From NCBI RefSeq assembly GCF_001661345.1, contig NW_017962913.1:873428-937427 (forward strand): a stretch of 64,000 nt of DNA. Reading direction: 5' to 3'. Each line of letters starts with the position of its first letter. Position 1 is the stretch's first letter. A program made the position numbers and the translations under genes. The notes under the pieces were generated by a model. It was not told the DNA's origin and ran no database searches. It worked only from the letters and a program-made list of their open reading frames with translations. The stretch is from Ascoidea rubescens DSM 1968. Taxonomy: Eukaryota > Ascomycota > Saccharomycetes > Ascoideales > Ascoideaceae. Shown here piece after piece: positions 40,304-50,601 of the stretch.

Positions 40304-40468
40304 TGTGCAACACCAACTGCCTCATTATCAGCGTGCAACGAGCCAATTGCTGGTGCTTGCCTTCCGAGTGTTTCTGTGAGCTGCTTCTCCTTCCTCTGTT
40401 GCCTCTGTGCAAAAACCACCCGCCGGGTAATGGCCCGCTGTGCTCGCGGTGAGCACGCAGGCGCACCC

Positions 40469-42177
40469 CTACTCCGCCGGCCGGTACACGTCCACCAACA
40501 TCTGGAAGTGTTTCTTCTCCAACTCCCCCAACTTTCCCTCAGCCTCGTCCAACACTGTTAACACCAAAATGTAGTTGTTATAGAGGAACTGCTCTCTTTT
40601 TCGTTGCACATCACTGGGTCTGCTGCTGCCTTTGCTACCAATCATGCTGCTGATTTTGGTGAGCAAGCTCTCATACTCGTTTCTTAATCGGACGACACTG
40701 TTGGTCAAGGGATCGATTTCTATGCTCATTTCATTCAATTCTTCGCCACTTTCTTTATTCTCATTATCTCTATCTTTATGATCATCGCTGTGATCATCAC
40801 TGTGATCATCGTTGTGATTGTGATCACCATTTAAACTACTTCTATCATTATTTGTAAAATAGTTTGAATGGTCAATGGCGGATATCTTTAATAACGAGAT
40901 TAATAACAAGGAAAATTGTTGGGTTACCGGATGAGGAATCAAATAATTATTTGAATTGTTGATACTGTTTAGATAATTTGATGAGTAGATTAGGATTTTT
41001 TTCAAATTGTTGCAATTTAAATCAATTAGTTTTTGGAATTTCGGCCATAATTCAATAACTTGCAAATTCAAGTAATTTTCCATAACTGGGATCTTTTCAT
41101 GTTGGATCTTGAAATTTAAGATTTTGACCAACTTTATTGATATCAAAATTGAATAAAAGTCGTAAAAATGATTTTTGTTTAATAAATTTTTAGTAAATTC
41201 AATTCCCAACTTGAATGTTGAGTTGAAAATTTTATTGAAATCATTGTTAATCTCTTCAATGCTGATGAAATTTGAATTATTACTTTGGAAGAATTCTAAT
41301 AAAAATAGATACTCAGTTGATCCATTGTCTATCAATGCGTAATTAAAGCTTCTAAATGCGGTTTCTGGCCAGTATTTCAACGGATTATTTTCTGCAATTT
41401 GAGCTAATAATACAGTAGGATCGTTGTTCTTTAATATGTTCAAACGGTTTGCAACATTTAAATATTCCTTGTAGTTAAGTGCGGTATGGGGTATAGTATT
41501 ATCAACGTTTGTAGAGTTTGTGAAAGAAATTGGGGTTGTATTACTTGAGGCATGATTTGGTGTAGCATTTGGGTTTAAACTTGAGTGGTTCTTTGGATGG
41601 TTGCTGGTGTTATCGTTTGTTGAAGATTTCCACCAACTGCTAAATAGATAACCGCTTTTTGTATTATTATTATTAGTGGTGGTGGTAATGGTATTGTTAT
41701 TGTTATTATTGTAATTGAATTTTGTTTTATTGTGATTGCTGTTTTTATTAAAATTTAAAGACAAGATATTTGTATTGTCATTGTCGTTGTTATTGATGTA
41801 ATTGCCTAACAAAAAGGATTTATCAACAGTTAATAGTTTTAGTTTTTCTAGAGAATAAATGTATTTACCGAAATTTTGATAGTAGTACCATCTCATTGTT
41901 AGGATGTAGGCATTTTTCAAGTCTTTAGCTAGGCTGTTGTTGTGGATTAGTAGGAAGGTGTATAGTTCTTTTAGGTTTAGTAAGTTTTTTTGAATAATTT
42001 GGCTCGGAATCTTTTTGAATTTGTAGCGCAATAGTTTTATTTGCAAGATGAAGAAGTTTTTGATTCTTTCGATTGATTTTGATATTAGGTTATCAATTAA
42101 GTTTTTGAATTGAGCGAGTAAGTTTTTGAATTGAATCAAGTCGGTTAGATTTGTATTTGAGTTTTCATTGTCATTAC

Positions 42178-42220
<43 letters not shown>

Positions 42221-42249
42221 GCTGTTGTTGCTGCTGCTGTTGCTGCTGC

Positions 42250-42280
<31 letters not shown>

Positions 42281-43030
42281 ATTATTATTATTAGTGCTAT
42301 CGGTACTATTGTTTTCATTGATTGAGTATGTATTTGAGTAGGTGTTTGAGTATTTGTTGTAGATTTCAATTTTGATGTTTAGATATCTTATATTGTCTAG
42401 CCAGAATGTGTTGATTTTGTCATTTAAAATTGAGTTTATGATTGAAGGAGAAATGATAAAGTCTGTTACAATGGGGATTAATTTTTTTTCAAAGATTTGG
42501 TTTTTGATTAGGTTTTTGTTCAAGTTGAGAGTTTTCAATTTGAGATTGTTCATTTCATTTGATAGGTTTAGTAAGTTTTGGTTAAAGAATTGCAAGTAGT
42601 TGATTAGAGGGGATAGGATTTTAAAGGTTAGGGATATGTTTGAATTTAGTTGGTCGAATTTGTCAAATTGAAGAGATAGGTTTGAATTTAAAAGCGGGTT
42701 GATTGTGTTGATAGAGGATAAGAAGCGTAATTCCTGTAAAGATTGGGGGTAAGCGTCATTACCATTATCATTATCATTATCATTATCATTATAATTTAAA
42801 GTGAGGAAATAGTCTTTTAGTTCAGATAAATACAAGTCATTGTCATTTATGGTTGATATGCTTAGATTGTTGTTTAGTATAAAAGTGTTGTTACTATGGA
42901 CGCTGATGTTGTCTAGGGTATCGTCTATAGAGTCGTTTAGAGAGTCATTTGAGTTGTTGTTTTGGTTTAGAATGTATTTGAGATGATCTAGTTTTGAAGA
43001 AGAGATGTTTATTCTCAAGGGGTTCAGCAT
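40469..43030 (-). CDS. VPS52: GARP complex subunit Vps52
   Basis: An 853-residue subunit of the Golgi-associated retrograde protein tether, which receives endosome-derived vesicles at the late Golgi. Family features in order: a helical SLTFKILSPLINYLQFFNQNL region, LIPIVTDFIISPSIINSILN, SIERIKNFFILQIKLLR, NLLNLKELYTFLLIHN, LKNAYILTMRWYYYQNFGKYIYSLEKLKLL, a conserved middle near AQIAENNPLKYWPETAFRSFN, and a C-terminal helical bundle ending FQMLVDVYRPAE. S. cerevisiae Vps52 is 641 residues; the extra length comes from Asn/Ser and Asp tracts. The frame extends upstream of 43030, but MLNPLRIN matches a normal start and the preceding codons look like promoter. Confidence 0.85.
42176..42285 (-). 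repeat. Asn/Ser codon repeat in VPS52 with a 12-bp CAG-containing unit
   Basis: A poly-Asn run (GTT on the plus strand) gives way at about 42222-42266 to tandem dodecamers encoding Asn-Ser-Ser-Ser, AACAGCAGCAGC on the coding strand. Such CAG/CTG-bearing repeats are slippage-prone. Confidence 0.75.
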
Positions 43031-43353
43031 TGTGAGAGAAAGGATGCAAAGTGTATATAAGAGCGATGGATAGATGTTGAGTGTTGAGTAAAATGGATAA
43101 AGTATGGTTACCGTGATTGGTACACGTTTGGAAAGAGTATAAAGCTTAAGAGGAGAAGAGGGCATCTATTCAATTACATAAAATTATATAGCATAAATAC
43201 AATTTGATTTTGATTATAATGGTAATTGCAATTGCAATTGTGATTTTAATTTTATTTTAATTTCAATTTTAATTATAATTATAATTATAATGATATTGAT
43301 ATTGATATTGACATTGACGTTGATGTTGATGTTGATGTTGATTGAAGTTGGAA
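43031..43353. other. VPS52-PAA1 intergenic region with TTGATR-type repeats
   Basis: 323 bp between two minus-strand genes. The PAA1 side (about 43285-43346) is a run of hexamers of the type TTGATA, TTGACA, TTGATG. The preceding 43200-43290 is AT-rich with short TAAT and CAATTG repeats. No ORF or RNA gene is evident. Confidence 0.45.
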
Positions 43354-44043
43354 TCAATAGTCTTGTTCTGGTTCTAGTATCAATCTCATGTTATTCCATT
43401 CAAAACCAGCATATTTACAATCACTTTGACCCAAGTCAGCAAAACCCAATTTTGAATAAAAGGGAATCAATTTTTTTTTGCAAAGTAAGGTAAGGTACTT
43501 TGCAACTCTTTGGTTGCTCAATTTCTGGACGTAGTCGTGGAGAAGAAGGATGCCTAGGTGCTTGCCTCTGTATTCTGGATCTATGACCAAGGAGTGTAGG
43601 CCAATGGTTATGGAGGATTCCTGGTGGCCATTTATGGCGTCGTTATCGTCTTTGGGGAGAGCCATGGATTCTGTGGTGATAAACTCGCCATTGATCTTGG
43701 TGGCCATGATGTGGCCTATCAACTTTTCCTCAACAGTAGAGGACTTTTCATCAGGCAAGTAGTCCAAGTCGACGTTGCGGATTGGTTTGGAGCTGTAGTT
43801 CTGAGTGACAGTGGTATCGAGGTCGTTTTCAAGGTCCTTATCGAACTGGGCGTACTTGGAGGAGAACCTTCTGATGAAGATGCCTGAGCAGAGCTCTGGA
43901 CAAGCGAGCAACCGGTACCTGATGCCCTCTGCTGAACAGGCCTCGCTCTTGGAAAAACCCTTCTTCTCGAGGCGCAAGACCTGCTCGGCGTCGCAAATGT
44001 TCAAGGGGCGAATGGCCAAGTGGAGGGGGAGCTGGGGCGACAT
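43354..44043 (-). CDS. PAA1: GNAT-family polyamine/arylalkylamine N-acetyltransferase
   Basis: A 229-residue acetyltransferase transferring acetyl from acetyl-CoA to polyamines and arylalkylamines. [48 protein letters not shown] is the family start. The core [32 protein letters not shown] contains the acetyl-CoA-binding R/Q-x-x-G-x-G/A-type loop as [21 protein letters not shown] is the terminal GNAT motif, and EWNNM resembles the Paa1 tail. A variable insert of about 40 residues (94-135) separates beta strands. The ATG at 44043 is chosen; upstream codons are Gln/Ala-rich leader sequence lacking an ATG in frame. It is divergent from LSM5. Confidence 0.8.
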   Translation of the reverse strand: MSPQLPLHLAIRPLNICDAEQVLRLEKKGFSKSEACSAEGIRYRLLACPELCSGIFIRRFSSKYAQFDKDLENDLDTTVTQNYSSKPIRNVDLDYLPDEKSSTVEEKLIGHIMATKINGEFITTESMALPKDDNDAINGHQESSITIGLHSLVIDPEYRGKHLGILLLHDYVQKLSNQRVAKYLTLLCKKKLIPFYSKLGFADLGQSDCKYAGFEWNNMRLILEPEQDY

Positions 44044-44213
44044 GGTGGAGACAGCAGGGGCAGCAGAAGAAGCACACGCAGCAAGAAGAAGAGCGGTCAG
44101 AGAAAGGCCAGCGCACGCGACACGGCCGTGCGCGGGGGCAACACTACTTGGGCGTGTTTGTTGCTCCTGCTTCTGCTGCTTCTGCTGCCCCTGCTGCCCC
44201 TGCTGTCTCCACC
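44044..44213. promoter_or_regulatory. PAA1-LSM5 divergent GC-rich promoter
   Basis: Only 170 bp separate the two start codons. The LSM5 side (44160-44205) is a run of CTGCTTCTGCTGC-type pyrimidine units, the same leader motif seen before other genes here. No TATA box is evident. Confidence 0.5.
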
Positions 44214-44606
44214 ATGTCTGAACCCTCTCCACCGTCAGATACCTTGCTTCCCTTGGAGCTCGTCGACAGGTGCATCGGCTCCGCCATCTGGGTCGTCATG
44301 AGCGGCTCGCGTGAGTTCGAGGGCACCTTGGTGGGCTTCGACGACTACGTCAACATGGTGCTCGAACATGTCACCGAGTAGTAAGTGCTTCCTCTGCTTC
44401 CTCTGCTTCCTCAGCTGCGTACTAACTCTCCTTCAGCAACGCCGACGGCACCACCATCCAGCGAAAGAAAATGCTTCTCAATGGAACCAACATCGCCATG
44501 GTAAGTCCCTTTCTTCTCTCTTCCTTCTTTCCTCTTCCCTCTTCTCTTCTCTTCCGGTCTCCTACTAACCGCCATTCTGCAGTTGATTCCTGGAGGCAAA
44601 CAATAG
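44214..44606 (+). CDS. LSM5: Sm-like protein Lsm5 (three exons)
   Basis: Lsm5 is a subunit of the Lsm2-8 ring that binds the U6 snRNA 3' end and of the cytoplasmic Lsm1-7 decapping ring. The CDS is join(44214..44380, 44437..44500, 44583..44606), 84 residues. Exon 1 holds Sm motif 1: [19 protein letters not shown], then [22 protein letters not shown], matching [20 protein letters not shown] of S. cerevisiae. Exon 2 encodes [22 protein letters not shown], and exon 3 encodes LIPGGKQ and the stop, completing Sm motif 2. Both introns have GTAAGT donors, TACTAAC branch points and CAG acceptors. PRP24, its partner on U6, also lies in this window. Confidence 0.93.
44381..44436 (+). other. LSM5: LSM5 intron 1 (56 nt)
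   Basis: GTAAGT at 44381, TACTAAC at 44420-44426 and acceptor CAG ending at 44436. It splits a Tyr codon (phase 2). Unspliced, the frame stops within the intron region. Confidence 0.9.
44501..44582 (+). other. LSM5: LSM5 intron 2 (82 nt)
   Basis: GTAAGT at 44501, TACTAAC at 44563-44569 and acceptor CAG ending at 44582. It is phase 0. The interior is pyrimidine-rich, with TCTTCC and CTTCT repeats. Confidence 0.9.
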
Positions 44607-44834
44607 CCCCAGCAGATAGTTCCTCTGCTTCTTCAAACCCTCCTCCAAAGTCAGACTCACGCCTTTCTTTTCCCTCTCCATTGCTTGCTGCTGTTTTTCT
44701 CTCCCTTCCGTGCCGGGCTTTCTCTTTTCTATATATTCTCCAATCCAACTATATACTTATCAATATAATCTTATATCTGCACCATCTCTTAATACAGTTA
44801 TAGTTGTCATTGCAATATCTCCATTCACTCAAAG

Positions 44835-45023
44835 ATGTCTTCCTACAACTTTCCTGTAATACCAAACCAATCTCGAAAAAAGTCCTCTTCTCGCTCACTC
44901 TCAATCAACAACCTCAATGCCTCTCTAAACAACAACAACAACTCTCTAAATTTATGGAAACTCCTACTAAAAGACATTGGAATTGTCAATTCTTCATCGA
45001 CTATCCAAACCAATTCTCCCAAT

Positions 45024-45057
<34 letters not shown>

Positions 45058-47246
45058 CTAACGAGAACCAGCTATCCCATCTTCTAAACCAAATCATAAA
45101 CTTCATCTTAACCCCAATTCACCTAGAGAAATTCATGCTCTTTGGCTTCCTTTATTGCTTGAATGACTTTTTATTCTTTTTCACAATCCTACCAATAAAA
45201 CTATTCATTCTCTCCATAAAACTCCTCCTTTGTTTCAATCTCAACTTCATCTTCCAAAAGAAAAACTTAAACCTCATCCTTATCTTCCTAATCATCTTGT
45301 CAACTCTATCTCTCCTAATCCAAAAATTTGATACTTCAAAGATCTATCATGACATCAAATCTCAAGCCTCAATCAAATTATACGTCATGATAAATGTTTT
45401 GGATGTAGCAAATAAATTACTATCTTCAATTGGTCAAGATTTTCTAAAATTCCTCTTTCTATTTGATTTCAATACTTACAATCATAATAACAACACTCCC
45501 AAACTATCTAATAGTAAAATAATAACCTTCTCCTGCAATCTCACCCTTTTCTTCTTCTTCTTCCTCCTATCAATCTTCTACCTATACTGCCACTCAATCG
45601 TCCTCATCTATCAAACCCTCTCTCTTAACGTTGCTGTAAACTCCTTCTCAAATGCCCTCCTAACTCTCCTCTTATCCTCTCAATTCAGCGAAATCAAATC
45701 TTCCGTATTCAAAAAATTCGACAGAGAAGGTCTATTCCAACTATCCTTCTCTGACCTAACTGAAAGATTCCATCTCTTCACCCAATTGTTCATCATCGCC
45801 CTCAGAAACCTAATTCAAATCAACCTTCTATCAAATAACCACTCAACCTCTATTGGCATACTACCCGATACCTGGAAAAAATATGGCAACTTCTCTTCTC
45901 TAAATATCCTACTTGGCCCTTCGATCTCTGTAATCCTCTCCCAAATCTTTATCGACTGGCTAAAACACTCATATATAACTAAATTCAATAAAATCACCCC
46001 CATCGTTTACGAAAAATACCTAAACGTCTTATCAAACGACTTTTACCAAATCTTCATAAACTCAAACTCAAACAACACCTCAACCACCCAAACTGATTTG
46101 TCAACAAGAACTGGCCTACCCTTGAATGCTCTCATTGTCACTTTCATCACAATGGCCCTCCCTTCTTTCAATTTCTTTTTTTTTAATGATAATATAACAA
46201 ATAACTTCTCCAATCCAGATACCGTTCTATACAACTTGAAATTGATCAATTACAACTTGTCTCGAATCAATACTAATACTAATACCAATACCAGAAACAG
46301 AAACAGAAACAGAAACACTCTCCAAAATACCTTGTTTTCTAATTGGATAAATAAAATTTTCTTCAACAAATCTCTCCCCAACAACATCAACTTATTTCAT
46401 ATAAACAAATTCTTTATCGACCTAATCGATTCAAATCCAATTTATTTTACCAAATTCCCATTCTTAAAAACAATTCTACTAAATATCTTAAACATCCTCA
46501 ACAACTTGACTTTTTCCTCCTACTTGTTCCTATTTCTATCTTTCTTGACTCTAGTTTTATTCAAATTAATCATCTCTGTCACTCTTATTATATGGTCAAA
46601 CTCAAGGAAAAGAAAAATCGTCATTAAAAATAAATTCAAAAAATTATCTCTACCCAATATCAACTATTTAAGTAAAAACTCAATCAAAAAAAGAACCTCT
46701 TTTAATGAAAATTTCGAATTCACCAATCCTCCTTCACCTCCAAAGACCCCAATAGCCACTAGCGCTTCAATAAACGATAATGAAACTCAAAACAATATCT
46801 CAATTCAAAATAATATTCTAATTAACAACGATCCATTGGATAGTAATCCAAATTATACATACGACACCAACGACAATAACTACAAAAAAAATATAATTTT
46901 ATCACCAATCCCAGTTAGATCACCTGGTCCTACAGCAATATTCGATAAACATCAACACAGTATCAAAAACAAAAACGACTTGAAAGAAGAAATTGAAAAC
47001 GAATTGAAGAAAAATGATTTCAAGAAAAATGACTTGAAAAGACAATACGTTCCTGGAATACTTTGTCAAGGAATGGCTAACTTAAACTATGAAGATCGAG
47101 AGATAATATATGATGACTTTATTGAACCAGGAAAACAAATTCCTTTAAGTAATGATGAAAAAAGACTTAAAAAGGATATTAAAAATGATTATGGAAGTTT
47201 AAATGATGTTGTACGATATAAAATGTGTTCTAAAAAAATTTGGTAA
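44835..47246 (+). CDS. EMP65: TAPT1-family ER membrane protein, Emp65-like
   Basis: An 803-residue multi-pass membrane protein. After an Asn/Ser-rich N-terminus, LNQIINFILTPIHLEKFMLFGFLYCLNDFLFFFTILPIKL matches the TAPT1/Emp65 signature. In yeast Emp65 works with Slp1 in the ER to protect soluble proteins from degradation. Several hydrophobic stretches follow (about residues 140-160, 225-255, 320-335, 560-590), with conserved RFHLFTQLFIIALRN and a VSxxL-IDWLKHSYITKFN block. The last 180 residues are hydrophilic and contain PVRSPGPTAIF. It is longer than S. cerevisiae Emp65 (556). Coding DNA favours ATC, CTC and CTA more than its AT-rich neighbours. It lies downstream of LSM5 on the same strand. 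Confidence 0.8.
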
Positions 47247-47541
47247 TTTTCATTTTTTTTTTTTTTTTTAATTTGTTTTATTATTTTACTTACTTATTTT
47301 TTTAATGTATATTGAGAATTAGGTGTATAGATTTTTTTTTTCTTATTTATTCTTATTTATTCATGGTACAGGTTTTGTTTTGTTTAATTTAATAAACTCG
47401 AAATATAAAAGTAATTAAGTCTGGTAATTTTGTCTAAAAACTTGCCATGAAAAGCTAATGTTTAAAGATAGAATTTGGGTTGTTTTTTTCTCTTGAGAAA
47501 ACATCTTTCCTTCTTAATAAAAAGGAAGAAAAAAGGATAAA

Positions 47542-48639
47542 ATGTCAAATTATCTTAATTATAATACATTTGAAAACGAGATTAGTGAAGAAGATAAGAT
47601 TTTTCATAAGCTAACTGCAAAACTTAAGAGATTAGCGAGTATTGAAGATGTAAGTGACCATGTCTTTGAGTTATACTCGAAAAATATGGAGAAACGACAA
47701 AATAACTTGGGGTTTGTATCAAGTAATGAAAAGGATTTGAGTATAACGATAAGTAATCCTAATAACAAGCAATCAAGACATCAGAAGAGAAGAAAAACTA
47801 GGAAACGAAATGCAAGTGATGATAAACAAAAAGAAGAGGATGAAATATTGCAAAAAATGGAGTTTAGTTTTGAGATTAAACAGTCGTTGACGAACTTGTC
47901 ATCAAACACAGACTCAAGCACAACAGGATATGTTATGTGGCAATTGACTCCATTTTTCCTCAAGTGGTTATTGTATTCCAAGCACCCATTCCACGATTTG
48001 ATATTTGAACATTACCATGAGTATCGAAGGAACAATAAGAAAGAGTTAGTTATAGTTGAGTTGGGATCTGGTATCAGTGGGATCTCGGCAACAATATTGC
48101 TGAATTTTTGTGATAGATATATCGCAACAGATCAACATAATCTTTTGAAGCTTATGAGAGAAAACATAATCAGCAATTGCCATTTGAATTCAATTAACTT
48201 CAATTCAAAGACAATTGGCCACCAGAAGAACAACCAAAGCCACAACCATGTAACAATCGAGAGCATTGAGTTCGACTGGGAAGAGCCCTTGGATGGTATC
48301 TATGAATTGAACGAGGTTATGGCTCTTGAGCAGGAAACAAGCTACTCGAGCTTGATCATTGCGTGTGATACCATATATAACGAGTATCTCATGGAGCACT
48401 TCATCAATGCAATGGCAGCCATCCACAGGAACAACGATGAGAGGAAAGTGGTGGATGTTGGAGCATTGGTTGCGATGCAGTTGAGAGACAACTGCATTGT
48501 TCAGATGTTTCTCGAAAGATTGTTGGAAGCCCAGTTCGACGTCTTCCACTTACCAGAGGAGCTCTTGAGTGATGAGTTGCAGAATGGGTTTTCAATATAT
48601 TTTGTTCGTTGCAGAGATAAAGCAAATGAGGAGAAATGA
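47542..48639 (+). CDS. RKM5: Ribosomal protein lysine methyltransferase Rkm5-like
   Basis: A 365-residue seven-beta-strand methyltransferase. TGYVMWQLTPFFLKWLL precedes the SAM-binding motif VIVELGSGISGISATILL (about residues 170-187), then YIATDQHNLLKLMRENI (acidic SAM ligand), FDWEEPLDG and SLIIACDTIYNEYLMEHF (motif equivalent to DxxY of METTL21-type enzymes). This fits the METTL21/Rkm5 group. S. cerevisiae Rkm5 (367 residues) monomethylates ribosomal protein L1. A Lys/Arg-rich insert spans residues 72-100. The stop codon lies inside the first copy of a GAGAAATGAA tandem repeat, so C-terminal length may vary between strains. Its promoter has only AT-rich sequence. Confidence 0.75.
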   Translation: MSNYLNYNTFENEISEEDKIFHKLTAKLKRLASIEDVSDHVFELYSKNMEKRQNNLGFVSSNEKDLSITISNPNNKQSRHQKRRKTRKRNASDDKQKEEDEILQKMEFSFEIKQSLTNLSSNTDSSTTGYVMWQLTPFFLKWLLYSKHPFHDLIFEHYHEYRRNNKKELVIVELGSGISGISATILLNFCDRYIATDQHNLLKLMRENIISNCHLNSINFNSKTIGHQKNNQSHNHVTIESIEFDWEEPLDGIYELNEVMALEQETSYSSLIIACDTIYNEYLMEHFINAMAAIHRNNDERKVVDVGALVAMQLRDNCIVQMFLERLLEAQFDVFHLPEELLSDELQNGFSIYFVRCRDKANEEK

Positions 48640-48700
48640 AGAGAAATGAAGAGAAATGAAGAAATGAAGAAATGAAGAAATGAAGAAATGAAGAAATGAA
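48631..48700. repeat. Tandem repeats GAGAAATGAA x3 and GAAATGAA x5 at the RKM5 stop
   Basis: Three exact 10-bp units (48631-48660) are followed by five exact 8-bp units (48661-48700). The RKM5 TGA is in the first unit. The array makes up most of the short gap before the mannosyltransferase promoter. Confidence 0.85.
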
Positions 48701-48838
48701 GGGATATAAATAGATCAGGAAGATCGGCATTCAATTGGCTCTGAGTCCTTCGAAACGACACAACTCACCCGAAGAACGCCTTTTTTTTCTTTCATTTTCT
48801 CACACCTCCTTAATAAACTCGTTCTTTAATACGTTACA

Positions 48839-50407
48839 ATGGCCAGGTCGACAGTCAGGTTGATCAGGTTTGCAATAGTTGCGCTTTTGTTCTTGATCTT
48901 TCTTCTCAGCATCAGAAATAGTTCAAGTAAGGCTCAGCCGGAGAGTGCTCTTCATCTCAACAACCTCAGCAATGGCAATGACAAAATGAAAGATTTTGAT
49001 ACAGTGATAAGCTCCAGTCCCAAAGTCATCCATGGTGACGAAAATGCAGAAGACCAAATAAACATTGAGCAGAACATGAACAAGATACAAAACCAGGCTC
49101 CAGTGCGCAAGAAACCCAACTATCCTCAAGTGGAGCAGGAAGAAGAACTGGAACCAGAACCAGAACCAGAATCAGAATCTCGATCTCGATCTGCATCAGA
49201 CCCAGAATCTGGATCAGGATCAGGAACCCAAGTCAAGAGCAGACCCAAGCCAAAAATCATTGCTGATAAAATCAGTAACCAACCAATTGACAACATGCAG
49301 GCCCCAGTGGCAGATATAAACTCGAAAATCAGCAAGGCAAAACCCAGAGAAAACGTCTTCTATGAACCGTATAAAGATGGCGATGGATATTTAAGAACAC
49401 CACCAAAATACATTGATATCAAGTCCGATCCAAAGGTGAAGGCAACTTTTGTTACATTGTGCCGTAATTCAGACTTGAATAGTTTAGCTGAATCGATTAG
49501 AAGTGTTGAAGACAGATTTAATCACAAGTTTCATTATGATTGGGTTTTTCTTAATGATGACGAATTTACAAATGAGTTTAAAAGAATTACAACCAATTTA
49601 ATATCAGGAAAGACTAAATATGGCAAAATATCTAGGGAACATTGGGGATATCCCAAGTGGATCGATCAAGAACAAGCGGCAAGAACTCGCGAAATAATGA
49701 GAAGCCAAAATGTTATTTATGGGGACTCGATCTCTTATAGACACATGTGTAGGTATGAATCCGGATTTTTCTATAGACATGAGTTAATGATGGATTATGA
49801 ATGGTACTGGAGAGTTGAACCTGATGTTAAATTATACTGTGATATCAATTATGATTTGTTTAAGTTTATGATTGACAACAAAAAGAAATATGGATTCACA
49901 ATTGCATTGCCAGAATATATTAAAACAATTCCCTCGCTATGGAAAGTTACAAAGGAATTTATTAAACTTCATCCAGAGTATTTGCCAGAAAATAATATGT
50001 TGGATTTTATTTCTGATGACGATGGGGAAACATATAATACATGTCATTTTTGGTCAAATTTCGAGGTGGGATCATTGAGTTTCTGGAGAGACGAAGCATA
50101 CTCGAAATATTTCGATCATCTTGATAAAGCCGGAGGATTCTTTTATGAACGATGGGGAGATGCACCAGTACACTCAATAGCAGCCGCATTGTTTTTGCAA
50201 CGAGATGAGATCCACTTCTTTCAGGATGTTGGGTACTACCATGTTCCCTTCCACAACTGCCCAGTGGACGAAGAGGTGAGAATCAAAAACAACTGTCTCT
50301 GCAATCCAGACGATGACTCCACCTGGCGTCCCTACAGTTGCGCACGCAAGTTCTTCGACGTGAACAACATGAAACGACCCTACGGCTGGGAGAACTACTC
50401 CTCGTAG
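48839..50407 (+). CDS. Alpha-1,2-mannosyltransferase of the KRE2/MNT1/KTR family (GT15)
   Basis: A 522-residue Golgi type II membrane enzyme that extends O- and N-linked mannan using GDP-mannose. Residues 9-27 are a signal anchor. Residues 30-190 form a stem with acidic EPEPE and SGSGS runs. The GT15 catalytic domain begins at KATFVTLCRNSDLNSLAESIRSVEDRFN and includes YDWVFLNDDEFT, MCRYESGFFYRHELMMDYEWYWRVEPDV (metal- and sugar-binding region), TYNTCHFWSNFEVGSLSFWRDEAY (candidate catalytic Glu near residue 407) and GGFFYERWGDAPVHSIAAALFL. The Cys-rich tail NCLCNPDDDSTWRPYSC and the ending GWENYSS are typical. Which of KRE2, KTR1 or another paralogue it equals cannot be decided by eye. Confidence 0.88.
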   Translation: MARSTVRLIRFAIVALLFLIFLLSIRNSSSKAQPESALHLNNLSNGNDKMKDFDTVISSSPKVIHGDENAEDQINIEQNMNKIQNQAPVRKKPNYPQVEQEEELEPEPEPESESRSRSASDPESGSGSGTQVKSRPKPKIIADKISNQPIDNMQAPVADINSKISKAKPRENVFYEPYKDGDGYLRTPPKYIDIKSDPKVKATFVTLCRNSDLNSLAESIRSVEDRFNHKFHYDWVFLNDDEFTNEFKRITTNLISGKTKYGKISREHWGYPKWIDQEQAARTREIMRSQNVIYGDSISYRHMCRYESGFFYRHELMMDYEWYWRVEPDVKLYCDINYDLFKFMIDNKKKYGFTIALPEYIKTIPSLWKVTKEFIKLHPEYLPENNMLDFISDDDGETYNTCHFWSNFEVGSLSFWRDEAYSKYFDHLDKAGGFFYERWGDAPVHSIAAALFLQRDEIHFFQDVGYYHVPFHNCPVDEEVRIKNNCLCNPDDDSTWRPYSCARKFFDVNNMKRPYGWENYSS

Positions 50408-50443
50408 GCTATAGAAGATAATACAGCACAGGCAGCACGCAGC

Positions 50444-50494
50444 TCGCGCACTTCTCACGCACTTTTCACGCAACTCTCACGCAACCCTCACGCA
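50444..50494. repeat. 11-bp-periodic TCACGCA array upstream of SAC3
   Basis: TCACGCA occurs at 50455, 50466, 50477 and 50488, exactly 11 bp apart, with a variant TCGCGCA at 50444 in the same phase. It is followed by CGCACC repeats (50525-50543). The block lies between the mannosyltransferase stop and the SAC3 ATG, in a GC-rich island. Confidence 0.7.
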
Positions 50495-50601
50495 CTTCCA
50501 CTGCGTGCGCAAAAGCGACGCACGCACCCGCACCCGCACCCGTTTTCCTCTTCTTCTTCTTCCTGTGCTGCTGAAGGCTCTGGTGGACGACGAGCACCTC
50601 G

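Noticed and set aside
42176-42285. Trinucleotide array as a possible CRISPR-like or satellite repeat
   Set aside because: It is in frame inside VPS52 and encodes Asn/Ser, with no spacer structure.
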